Shown here one piece after another: positions 33,965-42,483 of a stretch of 64,000 nucleotides of DNA. The DNA comes from an uncultured Spirochaetales bacterium (lineage in GTDB: Bacteria > Spirochaetota > Spirochaetia > Sphaerochaetales > Sphaerochaetaceae). The notes beneath the pieces were generated by a model. It searched no databases. It was given only the letters and a program-made list of their open reading frames with translations, and was not told the origin of the DNA. The position numbers and the translations under genes are program-made. The stretch covers positions 72,685 through 136,684 of the forward strand of contig CASFDW010000003.1 in the NCBI GenBank assembly GCA_949293595.1. Direction: 5' to 3'. Position 1 is the first letter of the stretch. Each line of letters opens with the position of its first letter.

Positions 33965-33991
33965 GGCCCTGCGATGCAGGGCCTTTTTTTT
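33965..33991 (+). terminator. Rho-independent terminator of the hydrogenase operon
   Basis: A perfect 8-bp stem GGCCCTGC / GCAGGGCC with a 3-nt loop, followed by eight Ts, 7 nt after the hydA stop codon. Confidence 0.95.
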
Positions 33992-36051
33992 CATCGTATG
34001 TTTATCCTGAAAACATCGAACGATTGGATTCCATTCTTGCCGTACAGTATCAGGATCGTGCCGTTCGGAGACAGTTCCATCGCATCGTATTCCTCCGTCG
34101 TATCCGTTGCTCCAACCTGTTCTATCCTGCCGGATATCTGATCTAGCTGGTAGGTCAGTAGCCTGCTTGCACCACTGTCGAGAAGATAGATGTGTCCTGT
34201 CTCGTGGTTGAATGCCATGTCCTGGAAATCGGCACCTGTGACAACAGTGTGCGACAGTTCCTCGTCCGCACCTATGTCGTATACCGAGATGTAGTCCTTG
34301 CCGGTTATTACGGCCATATCTCCCGCTGCCGCGTCTATCACCCTGAGTCCGGACAGCTTCGTCCTCTCGAGGCTGGTCTTCCTCATGTCCGTCTTCCATA
34401 CCACTCCGAACTGGTCTGTGACCTCGTCCGCGACCACGACGTCACCATGGCTGGAGCCCATTATGTAGTGCCTTCTGTCGGTGCTCATGTCTATGGCTAC
34501 CACGTCGGTGAACACGAGTCCGTCAAGGAGCGAGGCCCTGAGGGTGTAGTCACAGCCGTCATATGTGAAATCCTTGAAAGGTTCCAGCCTTCTCATTTCC
34601 CTGTTCAGAAGATATGCGTTTCCATCCTCGTCGGATGCGAGCATCATGTATCTGTCCTGCACAGGATCGTAGAATGCGGGCCCCATGATCTTGGAGAATG
34701 TCTGATAGTCGTTCAGCGAACACCGGTATATTCCCGATTCTTCGATATAATCTATTGTCCCGGTGCTTGAATTGTAATTGAAATGCACCGTGTTCGCTCC
34801 GTTGTTGGTTCCCAGCAACAGTGCATGGTTGTTGTTCCCGTCCTTTACGCCCGAGACCGCCGAAGCCGGCATGTTCTGGAGTGGCGGGTATTCCGACGAT
34901 GTCCAGCTGTCGAGTACATCAATGTCGTTTCTCACGAGGCTTGCGAGCTGCATGCTTCTGTTCTGGCCGCTGAATACCACCAGCTTCCCATCCGGCAATA
35001 TGTGCATCAGCGTGCTCGCGCCCACGTTCAATCCGGAGGAGGTCCTGTCGAACATGATGCGGTTTCCCGGAATTCCCGGAGCCGTGCTTATGACGGCATC
35101 GAACGAGACGAACGTGGAGCCATAGCTTCCGATCTTGTCCGTGTATGCGACCGCATCGAGCCTATGGTGGCCGGGCGTGAATTCGATCTCCGCCTGCATG
35201 CCTGTGGCGGTCAGTATCCCGTCCACATACCAGGACACGGTACAGTCCATGCCGGTGTTGCGGGATGGGGTTAGGGCGACAGACACTGTTTCCCCCGCAT
35301 TGACCTCTTCACCGATGCCTTCTATTGTACATTGCACGGGTATGCCGGATTGGTCCAGGAGCTGGAGGGATCCCGGGGTTATCGGAAACCTGTCCAGGGA
35401 AAAGCTTATCTCCGCGCTGCTTGTCTCGTCTGCGACGATTCGCACGGCCTCCGTGAATCCTGCCACCAGCACGCCTGAATCATAAAGCTGGGCTTGGAGT
35501 ATGTACGATCCAGACTCCAGATTCTGTTTAATGAACGAGGCCTCCCCGGATGAGATTGTCGCCGGAATTGTCTCTCCCTGGTCCCCATGCTGGGGCGTCA
35601 GTATGAATTTCACTTCCGGATCCTTCGTCGTATCTGCATCCCAGACCGCACTGACGCTCAGGTTGCCTTGCCCGACCAGCTCGTCCAGCTTTATAACCGC
35701 ACTCGTGCTGTTTGCGGTGAGGGTGAATTCTGTCATGCCCTGCACGATCCCGTCGTCATTCTCATTTAATCCTGTAGCCGCAAGGCTCCAGACACCGACG
35801 GCGAGACCTTCCAACGTGGCACTGGTTTTTGTCGTGGTTATGTTGAAAGTGGCGCCACCGGGTCCGCTTCCGGAAATTCGGTATTTCACAACGTCCAGCG
35901 GATAGTTCTCCGGACTGATCAGCCTCGTGTTCCCGTTTGTGCTGTCTAGTATTATCCTGAGCGTTCCGGTGCCTCCGTCCTGCCGGCATGATGTCAGCAC
36001 CACCACTGCCAGCAGCAATGGAAGAAGAACTGCCGATATGCCTTTTCTCAT
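33991..36051 (-). CDS. Large lipoprotein with Ig-like N-terminal half and propeller-like C-terminal half
   Basis: 686 residues. A lipoprotein signal with lipobox LTSC (Cys22) anchors it to a membrane. Residues ~30-320 consist of beta-rich repeats like carboxypeptidase-regulatory/Ig modules (VGVWSLAATG, LESGSYILQAQLYDSG, TPGHHRLDAVAYTD). From ~330 on, repeated strands (LMHILPDGKLVVFSGQN, YMMLASDEDGNAYLLN, DMAVITGKDYISVYDI, NGTILILYGKNGIQSFDV) suggest a beta-propeller. No catalytic motif is seen; ligand binding at the cell surface is a guess. GGAGGG precedes the ATG. Convergent with hydA. Confidence 0.75.
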   Translation of the reverse strand: MRKGISAVLLPLLLAVVVLTSCRQDGGTGTLRIILDSTNGNTRLISPENYPLDVVKYRISGSGPGGATFNITTTKTSATLEGLAVGVWSLAATGLNENDDGIVQGMTEFTLTANSTSAVIKLDELVGQGNLSVSAVWDADTTKDPEVKFILTPQHGDQGETIPATISSGEASFIKQNLESGSYILQAQLYDSGVLVAGFTEAVRIVADETSSAEISFSLDRFPITPGSLQLLDQSGIPVQCTIEGIGEEVNAGETVSVALTPSRNTGMDCTVSWYVDGILTATGMQAEIEFTPGHHRLDAVAYTDKIGSYGSTFVSFDAVISTAPGIPGNRIMFDRTSSGLNVGASTLMHILPDGKLVVFSGQNRSMQLASLVRNDIDVLDSWTSSEYPPLQNMPASAVSGVKDGNNNHALLLGTNNGANTVHFNYNSSTGTIDYIEESGIYRCSLNDYQTFSKIMGPAFYDPVQDRYMMLASDEDGNAYLLNREMRRLEPFKDFTYDGCDYTLRASLLDGLVFTDVVAIDMSTDRRHYIMGSSHGDVVVADEVTDQFGVVWKTDMRKTSLERTKLSGLRVIDAAAGDMAVITGKDYISVYDIGADEELSHTVVTGADFQDMAFNHETGHIYLLDSGASRLLTYQLDQISGRIEQVGATDTTEEYDAMELSPNGTILILYGKNGIQSFDVFRINIR

Positions 36052-36132
36052 TTTTTTCCCTCCTTATGGGTTCGTTTTGTACCTATAAGTCGTCCAGCAT
36101 GTGCAAGTGGTCACTTTTTTTTGAAAATCCTG

Positions 36133-36138
36133 TATAAT
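36133..36138 (+). promoter_or_regulatory. -10 element of the PTS IIA gene (leaderless start)
   Basis: A perfect TATAAT ends 8 nt before the ATG at 36147. No clear -35 and no Shine-Dalgarno. Confidence 0.55.
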
Positions 36139-36146
36139 GGTCCGAG

Positions 36147-36560
36147 ATGAAAACCGAATCTTTTATTTTTGAACTGGATTGCACAAGCAAGGAAGAGGCG
36201 ATCAGGAAAATGATCGATGCGCTTGAGGTAGGTGATCCTGCCGCTGTTTTCAAGGCGGTCATGGATCGTGAGGCACTGGCTAACACCTGCATCGACCACG
36301 GTATCGCAATCCCCCATGGAAAGACCGATGCCGTAGGGGAGCTGTCCTATGTATGCGCACGTGCGCCCCGTTCCATCGATTGGGGCGGGGGTAGGAAGGC
36401 AGGCATTGTCGTCCTGACACTTTCACCGACATCGTCCTGCGGTCCGCATGTGCTTTTTCTCGCCCATGTCGCCAAGCTTCTGGAGAATCCGGAGGTGCGC
36501 GGGCGGATAATGGATGCCTCGTCCGTAGAGGAGATGAGGGAGGCTTTCGAGCTGATATGA
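36147..36560 (+). CDS. PTS IIA domain protein, fructose/mannitol/nitrogen (PtsN) type
   Basis: 137 residues, a single EIIA type-2 domain. The phosphorylatable His is in CIDHGIAIPHGKTDAV (IPH, about residue 57), and VLTLSPTSSCGPHVLFLAHVAKLL is the family's second conserved block. No IIB, IIC or HPr gene is adjacent, so it resembles the regulatory PtsN class rather than part of a sugar transporter. A leaderless start is predicted. Its last 4 nt overlap the next gene (ATGA). Confidence 0.88.
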   Translation: MKTESFIFELDCTSKEEAIRKMIDALEVGDPAAVFKAVMDREALANTCIDHGIAIPHGKTDAVGELSYVCARAPRSIDWGGGRKAGIVVLTLSPTSSCGPHVLFLAHVAKLLENPEVRGRIMDASSVEEMREAFELI

Positions 36561-37057
36561 TCCATAAGGTTTCGATTGCAGGAATACTTGCCGTGATCGC
36601 ATACATCGTTTACACGTCGCTTTACAAGGGCTACATCCTCTGGCCTCTTCTTGTACTGATGGCTTTTCTCGCTGCGGTTTACTATGTCACGACCAGCCTC
36701 GTGACCTACGGCATGGTCAAGAAGATGATTTCCGACGATGATCCTGATTTCATCATCCGCTCAGGCTACATCGAGAAAAACGGAAAGGATCTCACCTCCG
36801 GAGTGCTCGTTGTCTCCCGCGGAAGGATATGCATGTTTGCGCGCAAAGGGGATCTGGGAGGATGCCGTCCGGTCTTCGAAGCCGCTGTGGACGAAGTGGA
36901 AAGCTATTCCATAGGAAAAGTCGACGATTACCATATGGGACTTTCCATTGATCTGAAGAAGAAGGCCGGACCGTACCGATTCACGGGCAGGAAGTTCGCC
37001 GGACGCGAGGCTGAATTCCGCAATGCCCTGGGCTGGGGCGAGGAACCCGATACCTGA
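36557..37057 (+). CDS. Membrane protein with two N-terminal helices and a PH-like soluble domain
   Basis: 166 residues. Two hydrophobic segments at about residues 6-24 and 28-52 are followed by a soluble domain of ~100 residues with the strand pattern of bacterial PH-like domains (GVLVVSRGRICMFARKG, HMGLSIDLKKKAGPYRFTGRKFAGREAEFRNAL). No known catalytic motif. Translationally coupled to the PTS IIA gene, so a link to PTS-dependent regulation or envelope sensing is possible. A terminator follows. Confidence 0.6.
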   Translation: MIHKVSIAGILAVIAYIVYTSLYKGYILWPLLVLMAFLAAVYYVTTSLVTYGMVKKMISDDDPDFIIRSGYIEKNGKDLTSGVLVVSRGRICMFARKGDLGGCRPVFEAAVDEVESYSIGKVDDYHMGLSIDLKKKAGPYRFTGRKFAGREAEFRNALGWGEEPDT

Positions 37058-37080
37058 AAAACCGATGCACAACACGGAAG

Positions 37081-37111
37081 CCTGTTTTCTTATGGAGACA
37101 GGTTTTTTTTT
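37081..37111 (+). terminator. Rho-independent terminator after the PTS IIA operon
   Basis: Stem CCTGT / ACAGG with a 12-nt loop and nine Ts. Confidence 0.78.
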
Positions 37112-37152
37112 GTTGGCCGGAAACGCCCCTGTTTTTTCTGCTATGACGAAAA

Positions 37153-37158
37153 TATCCT
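37153..37158 (+). promoter_or_regulatory. -10-like element of the gene at 37165 (leaderless start)
   Basis: TATCCT ends 6 nt before the ATG. The -35 region is weak and there is no Shine-Dalgarno. Confidence 0.4.
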
Positions 37159-37164
37159 TTAGCC

Positions 37165-37680
37165 ATGGCAAAGAAGATGATGATCGCTTTGCTGCTTCTT
37201 TTCCTCATTCCATTTTCTGCTTTCTCCGGCGACAGGTTCCACATCGGTGTCGATGCCGCCATGGTTGATGGCTTTTTCTCTCCCGGGCAACGTGTTGGTG
37301 CTGAATTCTCCGTTGCCGTCTCGGATGTAAGGATATCTGTTCCTGTCACATATGCCTTCGATCTTGATGAGGATGTCGCATTCATAGATGTCGGAGTAAG
37401 GTTGGACTGCTATCCTTTTGCGAACCTTGGACTGTTCTTCGGTGCCGATCTTGTGCGCTATGGAAGGTTCATCGGAAGGGGTTCTCCGGAAAAGAAGGAC
37501 GTCCTTCTGTCCGCCCTGGTGATAGGATACACGTTCAGGTTTCCTTTCTCATATCTGGAGCCGCGGATCGTGCTCATGGATCCTGGAAGGTTCGTGGAGG
37601 AGGTGACGGACAGGCTCAAGGACCATTTTCTGATGTATAACGGTTTTTATTTCGCTTTGATTGTCGGGGTCTCGTTCTGA
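37165..37680 (+). CDS. Small exported, probably outer-membrane, protein
   Basis: 171 residues. Signal peptide MAKKMMIALLLLFLIPFSAFSG is followed by alternating strands (RFHIGVDAAMVDGFF, VRISVPVTYAFDL, FIDVGVRLDCYPF, LGLFFGADLVRYGRF) and a C-terminal Phe (LIVGVSF), all as in small beta-barrels. No named family is recognised. The ATG at 37165 matches a leaderless start; the ATG at 37177 is an alternative. A lipoprotein gene follows after 22 nt. Confidence 0.65.
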   Translation: MAKKMMIALLLLFLIPFSAFSGDRFHIGVDAAMVDGFFSPGQRVGAEFSVAVSDVRISVPVTYAFDLDEDVAFIDVGVRLDCYPFANLGLFFGADLVRYGRFIGRGSPEKKDVLLSALVIGYTFRFPFSYLEPRIVLMDPGRFVEEVTDRLKDHFLMYNGFYFALIVGVSF

Positions 37681-37702
37681 GATAACCCTCAAGGAGGTTT
37701 TC

Positions 37703-38554
37703 ATGCGGATGTTCGGTGTTTGTTTGAACAAGGGTGTTGCCGTGCTGTTGATCGTTCTGACGCTCTGGTCCTGCACGATGGATATTTCCGGTCCGTCCTC
37801 AATGGGCGACAGGATCCTTCTGGAGAGGTCCGCAAGGGTGATCGGGCTTTATCTGGATGACATAAGGTCGGTTCTGACCGAGGAGGAGCTGCCGGGCTTC
37901 GAGGAGGCTGTTGCACGGGGATTCTCATCTTCGGATGTTGCTGCCAGGACGCTTGACGAGGAGAACGGACGTGGTTATCTGGAGTTCATTCTTTATGCTG
38001 ATGATTATGACAATGTCGACGAGGTGCTTTCAGCAGGGGAGGCATTGATAGACGATCCTGCACTGCTCGATCAGGTGAGGGCCGACGTGATGGAGCTTGA
38101 ACAGAGGATGGAGGAGGAGGCGGAATCGGCATCCAGGGCATTGACCGGAAAGGAGAAGAAGGAGTTCTACGCCCATCTGAGGAAGCTTGTGGTTAAAGCA
38201 GCCGTTCTGCTTACTGCCGCCATCGTGTATGCCTGTGTACCGAAACTCATGTTCTGGGGCAAGATAAGCGCTGCTGCGGCCATCGCCGTTGCCGCCGGCG
38301 TGCTGGCCACGACGATAATGAGCATAATCGAGTTCTACCATACGGAGGAGGGAGGTGCGAAGGTTAGTTTCGATGAATGGCTGGCGGATGTTGTCAAGGA
38401 ACCTGCCGCGGCATGGGCGGTCGCAAGCGGGATGATAAGCACCAACATTGCGCTGGGGTATTCCCCGATCGTGACTGCCCTGATAATAGGAGTGTTCGCC
38501 ATCTATAACATCGTTGACGATGTGAAGGCCATGCAGAAGTATGGAAAAAAATGA
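37703..38554 (+). CDS. Lipoprotein of unknown function with C-terminal hydrophobic helices
   Basis: 283 residues. Lipoprotein signal with Cys24 (LTLWSC). The next ~130 residues are acidic and helical (MELEQRMEEEAESASRAL). After ~160 there are three hydrophobic stretches (AAVLLTAAIVYACV, AAAAIAVAAGVLATTIM, IVTALIIGVFAIYNIV), so the protein may sit in the inner membrane despite its lipobox. No family recognised. AAGGAGG lies 6 nt before the ATG at 37703; an in-frame GTG-type start at 37661 lies inside the previous gene and is rejected. A terminator follows. Confidence 0.65.
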   Translation: MRMFGVCLNKGVAVLLIVLTLWSCTMDISGPSSMGDRILLERSARVIGLYLDDIRSVLTEEELPGFEEAVARGFSSSDVAARTLDEENGRGYLEFILYADDYDNVDEVLSAGEALIDDPALLDQVRADVMELEQRMEEEAESASRALTGKEKKEFYAHLRKLVVKAAVLLTAAIVYACVPKLMFWGKISAAAAIAVAAGVLATTIMSIIEFYHTEEGGAKVSFDEWLADVVKEPAAAWAVASGMISTNIALGYSPIVTALIIGVFAIYNIVDDVKAMQKYGKK

Positions 38555-38560
38555 TTAATT

Positions 38561-38591
38561 GCTGTGGAGGATATTTCTCCACGGCTTTTTT
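38561..38591 (+). terminator. Rho-independent terminator; left edge of the AT-rich island
   Basis: Stem GCTGTGGAG / CTCCACGGC with one G-T pair and a 7-nt loop, followed by six Ts. Base composition changes sharply just after it. Confidence 0.88.
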
Positions 38592-38687
38592 AAGGAAAAA
38601 AAGATATATGTAAGACTTATTTTATTTGATGTGTTGTAAATTCCTTTTTTTTTATCTCGTATAGAAAAAAGTGATTTTTAAAAAAAG

Positions 38688-38716
38688 TTGACAGAATAAA
38701 AAAAAGGAAATACGAT
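38688..38716 (+). promoter_or_regulatory. Promoter of the GntR-family regulator
   Basis: A perfect TTGACA and TACGAT with a 17-nt spacer. Predicted start near 38723, only a few bases before the palindromic operator. Confidence 0.75.
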
Positions 38717-38731
38717 TAAAGAAAATAAGGA

Positions 38732-38748
38732 TTGTATACAATATACAA
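38732..38748 (+). promoter_or_regulatory. Operator 1: perfect palindrome in the regulator leader
   Basis: TTGTATA-CAA-TATACAA, a perfect 7-3-7 inverted repeat, identical to the one before dctP. Its position just after the promoter fits autorepression. The TTGTATACAA part resembles FadR-subfamily sites (T.GT...AC.A). Confidence 0.8.
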
Positions 38749-38762
38749 AAAAAGGAAGCTAC

Positions 38763-39440
38763 ATGGGCAAAACATTGGGGGTCATCAATCAGAAACTGGT
38801 TACAACTGCTACAGTTGATCAAATTCGCAGTGCAATTGAGTCTGGAGAGTTGGTACCTGGACAGAGAGTCAGTGAGCAAGATTTGACTTCGCAGTTTCAA
38901 GTAAGTCGAACTCCTGTACGTGAAGCTTTCAGAATATTAGAAGCAGAAGGATATTTGGTTCATTCGCCACGGTGTGGGGTAGTTGTTAAGGAATTAAATT
39001 ATCAGGAAATAATTGATGTTTTTGAGGTCCGGTCATGGCTTGAACAATTGATGGTAAGGAAAATCACCAATGAAATTGATTCAGCAAAAATGAGGGCATT
39101 AGAAAGTCTATATGTGGAAATGAAAAGTAGTATAGATGATATTGAAGAACAAACATTCCAAAATCTTGATAATAAGTTCCATGAAATACTTGTATCATTC
39201 TGCACTAATTTAAAATTGGTTGAGTTGATTAGAAGCCTGAAAAATAGTACTAAGCTTGTCAGGAAGAAAGCAGGTTTTTCAAAAGAGAGAGCGCAAGAAT
39301 CATTTAACGAGTGTATGTCGATTATAGAAGCAATAAAGTTGAATAATGGTGATTTATGTGCAGAAAGGATGAGAGAGCATTTTGAGAAAAGTCTGAAATT
39401 CTTTGTAAGCCGGATAGATAATTTAAGTAGTCGCAGATAG
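38763..39440 (+). CDS. GntR-family regulator, FadR/FCD subfamily
   Basis: 225 residues. An N-terminal winged helix (IRSAIESGELVPGQRVSEQDLT, then FQVSRTPVREAFRILEAEGYLV) is the GntR signature. The C-terminal all-helical FCD domain contains NLDNKFHEIL and MREHFEKSL, supplying Asp and His residues that in this family bind a metal and a small carboxylic acid. It should repress the TRAP operon and itself through the two identical palindromes and release DNA when its ligand, probably the transported compound or a breakdown product, is present. AAGGAAG lies before the ATG. Codon use is AT-rich like the rest of the island. Confidence 0.92.
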   Translation: MGKTLGVINQKLVTTATVDQIRSAIESGELVPGQRVSEQDLTSQFQVSRTPVREAFRILEAEGYLVHSPRCGVVVKELNYQEIIDVFEVRSWLEQLMVRKITNEIDSAKMRALESLYVEMKSSIDDIEEQTFQNLDNKFHEILVSFCTNLKLVELIRSLKNSTKLVRKKAGFSKERAQESFNECMSIIEAIKLNNGDLCAERMREHFEKSLKFFVSRIDNLSSRR

Positions 39441-39484
39441 TGTTTTTTTAGGGGAGAAATGTAAGGAGAAAAAAACGACATATA

Positions 39485-39501
39485 TTGTATACAATATACA
39501 A
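39485..39501 (+). promoter_or_regulatory. Operator 2: perfect palindrome upstream of dctP
   Basis: The same TTGTATA-CAA-TATACAA sequence as at 38732-38748, placed 34 nt before the dctP start. A promoter probably overlaps it, but I cannot identify -35 and -10 boxes with confidence. Confidence 0.8.
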
Positions 39502-39535
39502 TATTCGAGAATAAAAACAAAAAAGGAGAGTTTTT

Positions 39536-40555
39536 ATGAGGAAAACATTGGTTATTATGTTTTTGGTTATCTTTGGGTGTGCTGTTGTTTTTGCAAACGG
39601 TTCGTCAGAAGTCGCGACTGATTCATCCGGGTATCAGGTTGGCAAGTATAAACTTAATGTTGATCATGGGCATACAGAGTCTAGTGTGACACATGAAGCA
39701 TGTTTGAGATGGGCGGATGCTGTTCGTGAACGTACTCATGGAGAGGTTGAAATAACTGTTTACCATAGTTTCCAACTGGGTACGGCAGATGATTTGCTCG
39801 TGCAGATCATGCAGGGCGGAAACACGGGGTATCTTGCTGACCCTGGTAGGTTGGGGAATTACGTCAAAGACATTGGTGTGTTGAATGCTCCTTATGTAAT
39901 CGATAGTTATGATGAGATTCTTCAGTTTGAAGAAACAGATCTTTGTGCAGAATGGGAAAAGGAACTGATTGAATCGAATGATATGCATGTGCTTTCGTGG
40001 AATTATGGACAGGGCTTCAGAAGTTGTTTTGTAAATAAGAAATGCACTACTCCCAAGGAGTTCAGAGGTGTTAATTTCAGATCTCCTGAATCACCTGTTT
40101 GGTATGCGGTTTGTGAAGCTTTGGGAACGACTCCTGTAGCCATGGCATATGGTGAAACATACTCTGGCATTCAGACAAAACTTGTGGACGGATGTGAGCA
40201 GAACATCGGTTCTGTATATGATAATGCACTTTATGAAGTTGCTCCGTATTTTATTGAAACACGCCATGTTTATCTTTCAAATGCGATGGTTGTGAGTGAA
40301 ACATGGTTCCAGACACTTCCTGATGAATATAAGGAGATTGTGACGGAAGAGTGCTATAACGCTGGAATTTATTTTACAGAAAAACTGGCGGAGAGCGAAG
40401 CTGATCAGATTGCCGACATGGTTAGCAAGGGAACAACTTGGATAAAGTTTGAAGATCTTGATATCGATGCTTTCAAGGCAAATTCCGAACCTTTCTTCAC
40501 AAAGATGGATATGGTTGAAGCAAGAGAAAAGCTTTTGGATGCTCTTGGAAAGTAG
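39536..40555 (+). CDS. dctP: TRAP transporter substrate-binding protein (DctP family)
   Basis: 339 residues with a signal peptide (MRKTLVIMFLVIFGCAVVFA); the Cys15 context is not a standard lipobox. The mature part follows DctP: an N-terminal lobe (YKLNVDHGHTESSVTHEACLRWADAV), FQLGTADDLLVQIMQGG, and the substrate-arginine region FRGVNFRSPESPVW, where TRAP receptors bind a carboxylate. It captures an organic acid in the periplasm for DctQM. GGAGAG precedes the ATG. A stable hairpin follows the stop codon, which may raise the amount of this subunit relative to the membrane parts. Confidence 0.93.
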   Translation: MRKTLVIMFLVIFGCAVVFANGSSEVATDSSGYQVGKYKLNVDHGHTESSVTHEACLRWADAVRERTHGEVEITVYHSFQLGTADDLLVQIMQGGNTGYLADPGRLGNYVKDIGVLNAPYVIDSYDEILQFEETDLCAEWEKELIESNDMHVLSWNYGQGFRSCFVNKKCTTPKEFRGVNFRSPESPVWYAVCEALGTTPVAMAYGETYSGIQTKLVDGCEQNIGSVYDNALYEVAPYFIETRHVYLSNAMVVSETWFQTLPDEYKEIVTEECYNAGIYFTEKLAESEADQIADMVSKGTTWIKFEDLDIDAFKANSEPFFTKMDMVEAREKLLDALGK

Positions 40556-40569
40556 TAATTGATTTTTAA

Positions 40570-40591
40570 GGCAGGTACTTTGGTGCCTGCC
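40570..40591 (+). promoter_or_regulatory. Intercistronic hairpin between dctP and dctQ
   Basis: A 9-bp stem GGCAGGTAC / GTGCCTGCC with a 4-nt loop and no T-tract. It is placed as in many transporter operons, where it protects the receptor mRNA or causes partial termination. The rest of the 154-nt gap has a second small hairpin (GGATG-TTTTTT-CATCC, 40625-40640) and no gene. Confidence 0.65.
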
Positions 40592-40709
40592 AGAATTATT
40601 CGGATAACGAAAAGTAATGTGTTGGGATGTTTTTTCATCCTAACGGTTTTTATGACCTACGGTTAAAAAGTTTTTTTATTCGGAACCGCGAGAGAATGGA
40701 GTTTCATTT

Positions 40710-41180
40710 ATGAAAAAAGTTTTTAATTTCATTGATAAATTTGAGAAAGTATTTATCTCCATTTGCCTTGCAGCTTGTGTTGTAACATTGTTTGTGAATG
40801 CCTTGCTGAGGCACTTGGGATACCCTTTAAGATTTGCAAATGATCTGGCTCTTGCCTTCTTCTCCTATACAACCTTTTTAGGGGTGGATTTGGCATATAG
40901 AAACAACAAACTTGCTACAGTTGAGTTATTTTCACATTTACTTTCCCCAAGAGGGAAAAAAATACATCAAATTGCTGTTTTGGTTTTGAACCTTGGTCTC
41001 TTCATATTAATGGCTTACCTTGGTATCCAGCTTCTGCAGCGTTCCTGGAAAAGGCCGATTCCTTCATTGCCCAATATCAGTTATGGATGGGTGATGATGT
41101 CTGTGCCTATTGGTGCTTTTCTGATGATTCTGACTTCATTGGAAAAAATATATTCGGTTTTGACAAGGAAGGAGGATTAA
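40710..41180 (+). CDS. dctQ: TRAP transporter small permease (DctQ family)
   Basis: 156 residues with four hydrophobic segments (about 14-33, 48-64, 88-108 and 128-148), the DctQ layout. NALLRHLGYPLRFANDLALAFFSYTTFLGVDLAYR is the typical N..LR......W..E.A.....W..FLG...A.R family block, with some substitutions. It partners DctM in the sodium-driven uptake complex. GGAG lies before the ATG. DctM begins 4 nt after its stop codon. Confidence 0.9.
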   Translation: MKKVFNFIDKFEKVFISICLAACVVTLFVNALLRHLGYPLRFANDLALAFFSYTTFLGVDLAYRNNKLATVELFSHLLSPRGKKIHQIAVLVLNLGLFILMAYLGIQLLQRSWKRPIPSLPNISYGWVMMSVPIGAFLMILTSLEKIYSVLTRKED

Positions 41181-41184
41181 AAGC

Positions 41185-42465
41185 ATGCTTTGGGTGTTCA
41201 TCGTTTTTCTTGTTTTACTGTTTTTGGGAGTGCCAGTTGCAATTTCATGCGGTATTGCAGGTGTCGTTTATTTCATCATCAACGACAGCATGATTTTCAA
41301 TCAGGTGATTTCGTTAACATTTTCTGCAACACAAAGTGTTTCTCTTTTGGCGATACCGATGTTCATTCTGGCTGGAAACCTTATGAATGCTTGTGGAATA
41401 ACACATCGGTTGCTAGGTTTTTGCGGCATGCTGACCAGAAGGATGCATGGCGGCATGGCCCAGACGAGCGTCTTGCTTTCTACTTTCATGGGCGGAGTTT
41501 CCGGATCTTCTGTCGCCGATTGTGCAATGGAAAGCCGTATTCTCGGGCCGAACATGATCAAAAACGGATATTCAAGGGGATATACAGGTGTAGTAATAGG
41601 GTATACGTCGTTGATTACATCGACGATACCTCCTGGAAATAATTTAATATTATATGGAACCTCTGGTGAAGTATCGATAGGAAGATTGTTTACTGCTGGC
41701 TTGTCAGCTGGTCTTCTGATGATGGTTGTTCTGATGGTTATTGTTGCCATCACTTCACATAGGAGAAACTATAAACCAACAAGTATCAGCCGTGTGACCT
41801 TTCATGAATTAGGTAATGGAATCATGGAGAACATTTGGGCACTGATTTTCCCAATCATATTGCTTGTGGGCATACGACTTGGTTGGTTTGCCGCATCAGA
41901 AGTAGGAGCTTTTGCTTGTGTGTATGCATTACTGTGTGGAGTGTTTGCTTACCGGGAACTTGACTGGAAAACATTCTGTGAAGTCCTTTGGAATTCTGTT
42001 ATTGACATTTCTGCTATTGTTTTCCTTATTGCTCTTACCGGTCCGTTTGGCTATGGGGTGGCAATAGATCATTTACCTCAGATCCTTACTTCATGGATGC
42101 TCAATATTACGACAAATCCGTTTATCATCCTCATGATAATAATAGTTGTACTTCTTATCATGGGATGTTTCATGGAGGGAGGCGCTGTAATACTTATTTT
42201 AACGCCGATTTTACTTCCAATTGTAGAAAGTGTGGGTGTTGATCCCGTGTTTTTCGGAATTGTAATAGCAACCACTTGTGTCATCGGTATACTTACTCCT
42301 CCGGTGGGTTTGGGAATGTATATTGTTACGAATATTTTGGAAATCCCGCTTAAGGAGTGGGTTAGAGAAAGTGCTCCTTTCTTTGTAGCGATATGCCTTT
42401 ACATGATATTGATTGTCGCTTTCCCGAATTTGGTAATGTGGTTGCCAACTCTTGTTTACGCATAA
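41185..42465 (+). CDS. dctM: TRAP transporter large permease (DctM family)
   Basis: 426 residues, about twelve hydrophobic segments. Family marks include LFLGVPVAISCGIAGVVY at the N-terminus, LLAIPMFILAGNLMNACGI, GGVSGSSVADCAMES, STIPPGNNLILYG and the C-terminal TPPVGLGMYIVTNI. This is the ion-coupled transport subunit. AAGGAGG precedes the ATG. With dctP and dctQ it makes a complete TRAP system for a carboxylate or sulfonate; the substrate is not deducible from the permease. Confidence 0.95.
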   Translation: MLWVFIVFLVLLFLGVPVAISCGIAGVVYFIINDSMIFNQVISLTFSATQSVSLLAIPMFILAGNLMNACGITHRLLGFCGMLTRRMHGGMAQTSVLLSTFMGGVSGSSVADCAMESRILGPNMIKNGYSRGYTGVVIGYTSLITSTIPPGNNLILYGTSGEVSIGRLFTAGLSAGLLMMVVLMVIVAITSHRRNYKPTSISRVTFHELGNGIMENIWALIFPIILLVGIRLGWFAASEVGAFACVYALLCGVFAYRELDWKTFCEVLWNSVIDISAIVFLIALTGPFGYGVAIDHLPQILTSWMLNITTNPFIILMIIIVVLLIMGCFMEGGAVILILTPILLPIVESVGVDPVFFGIVIATTCVIGILTPPVGLGMYIVTNILEIPLKEWVRESAPFFVAICLYMILIVAFPNLVMWLPTLVYA

Positions 42466-42483
42466 GAATAAGGAGAATGTGAT

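Noticed and set aside
40640-40672. TAACGG...CGGTTA near dctQ as an operator
   Set aside because: The halves are mirror copies, not inverted complements, so they do not form a protein-type palindrome; the dctP palindrome is far better.
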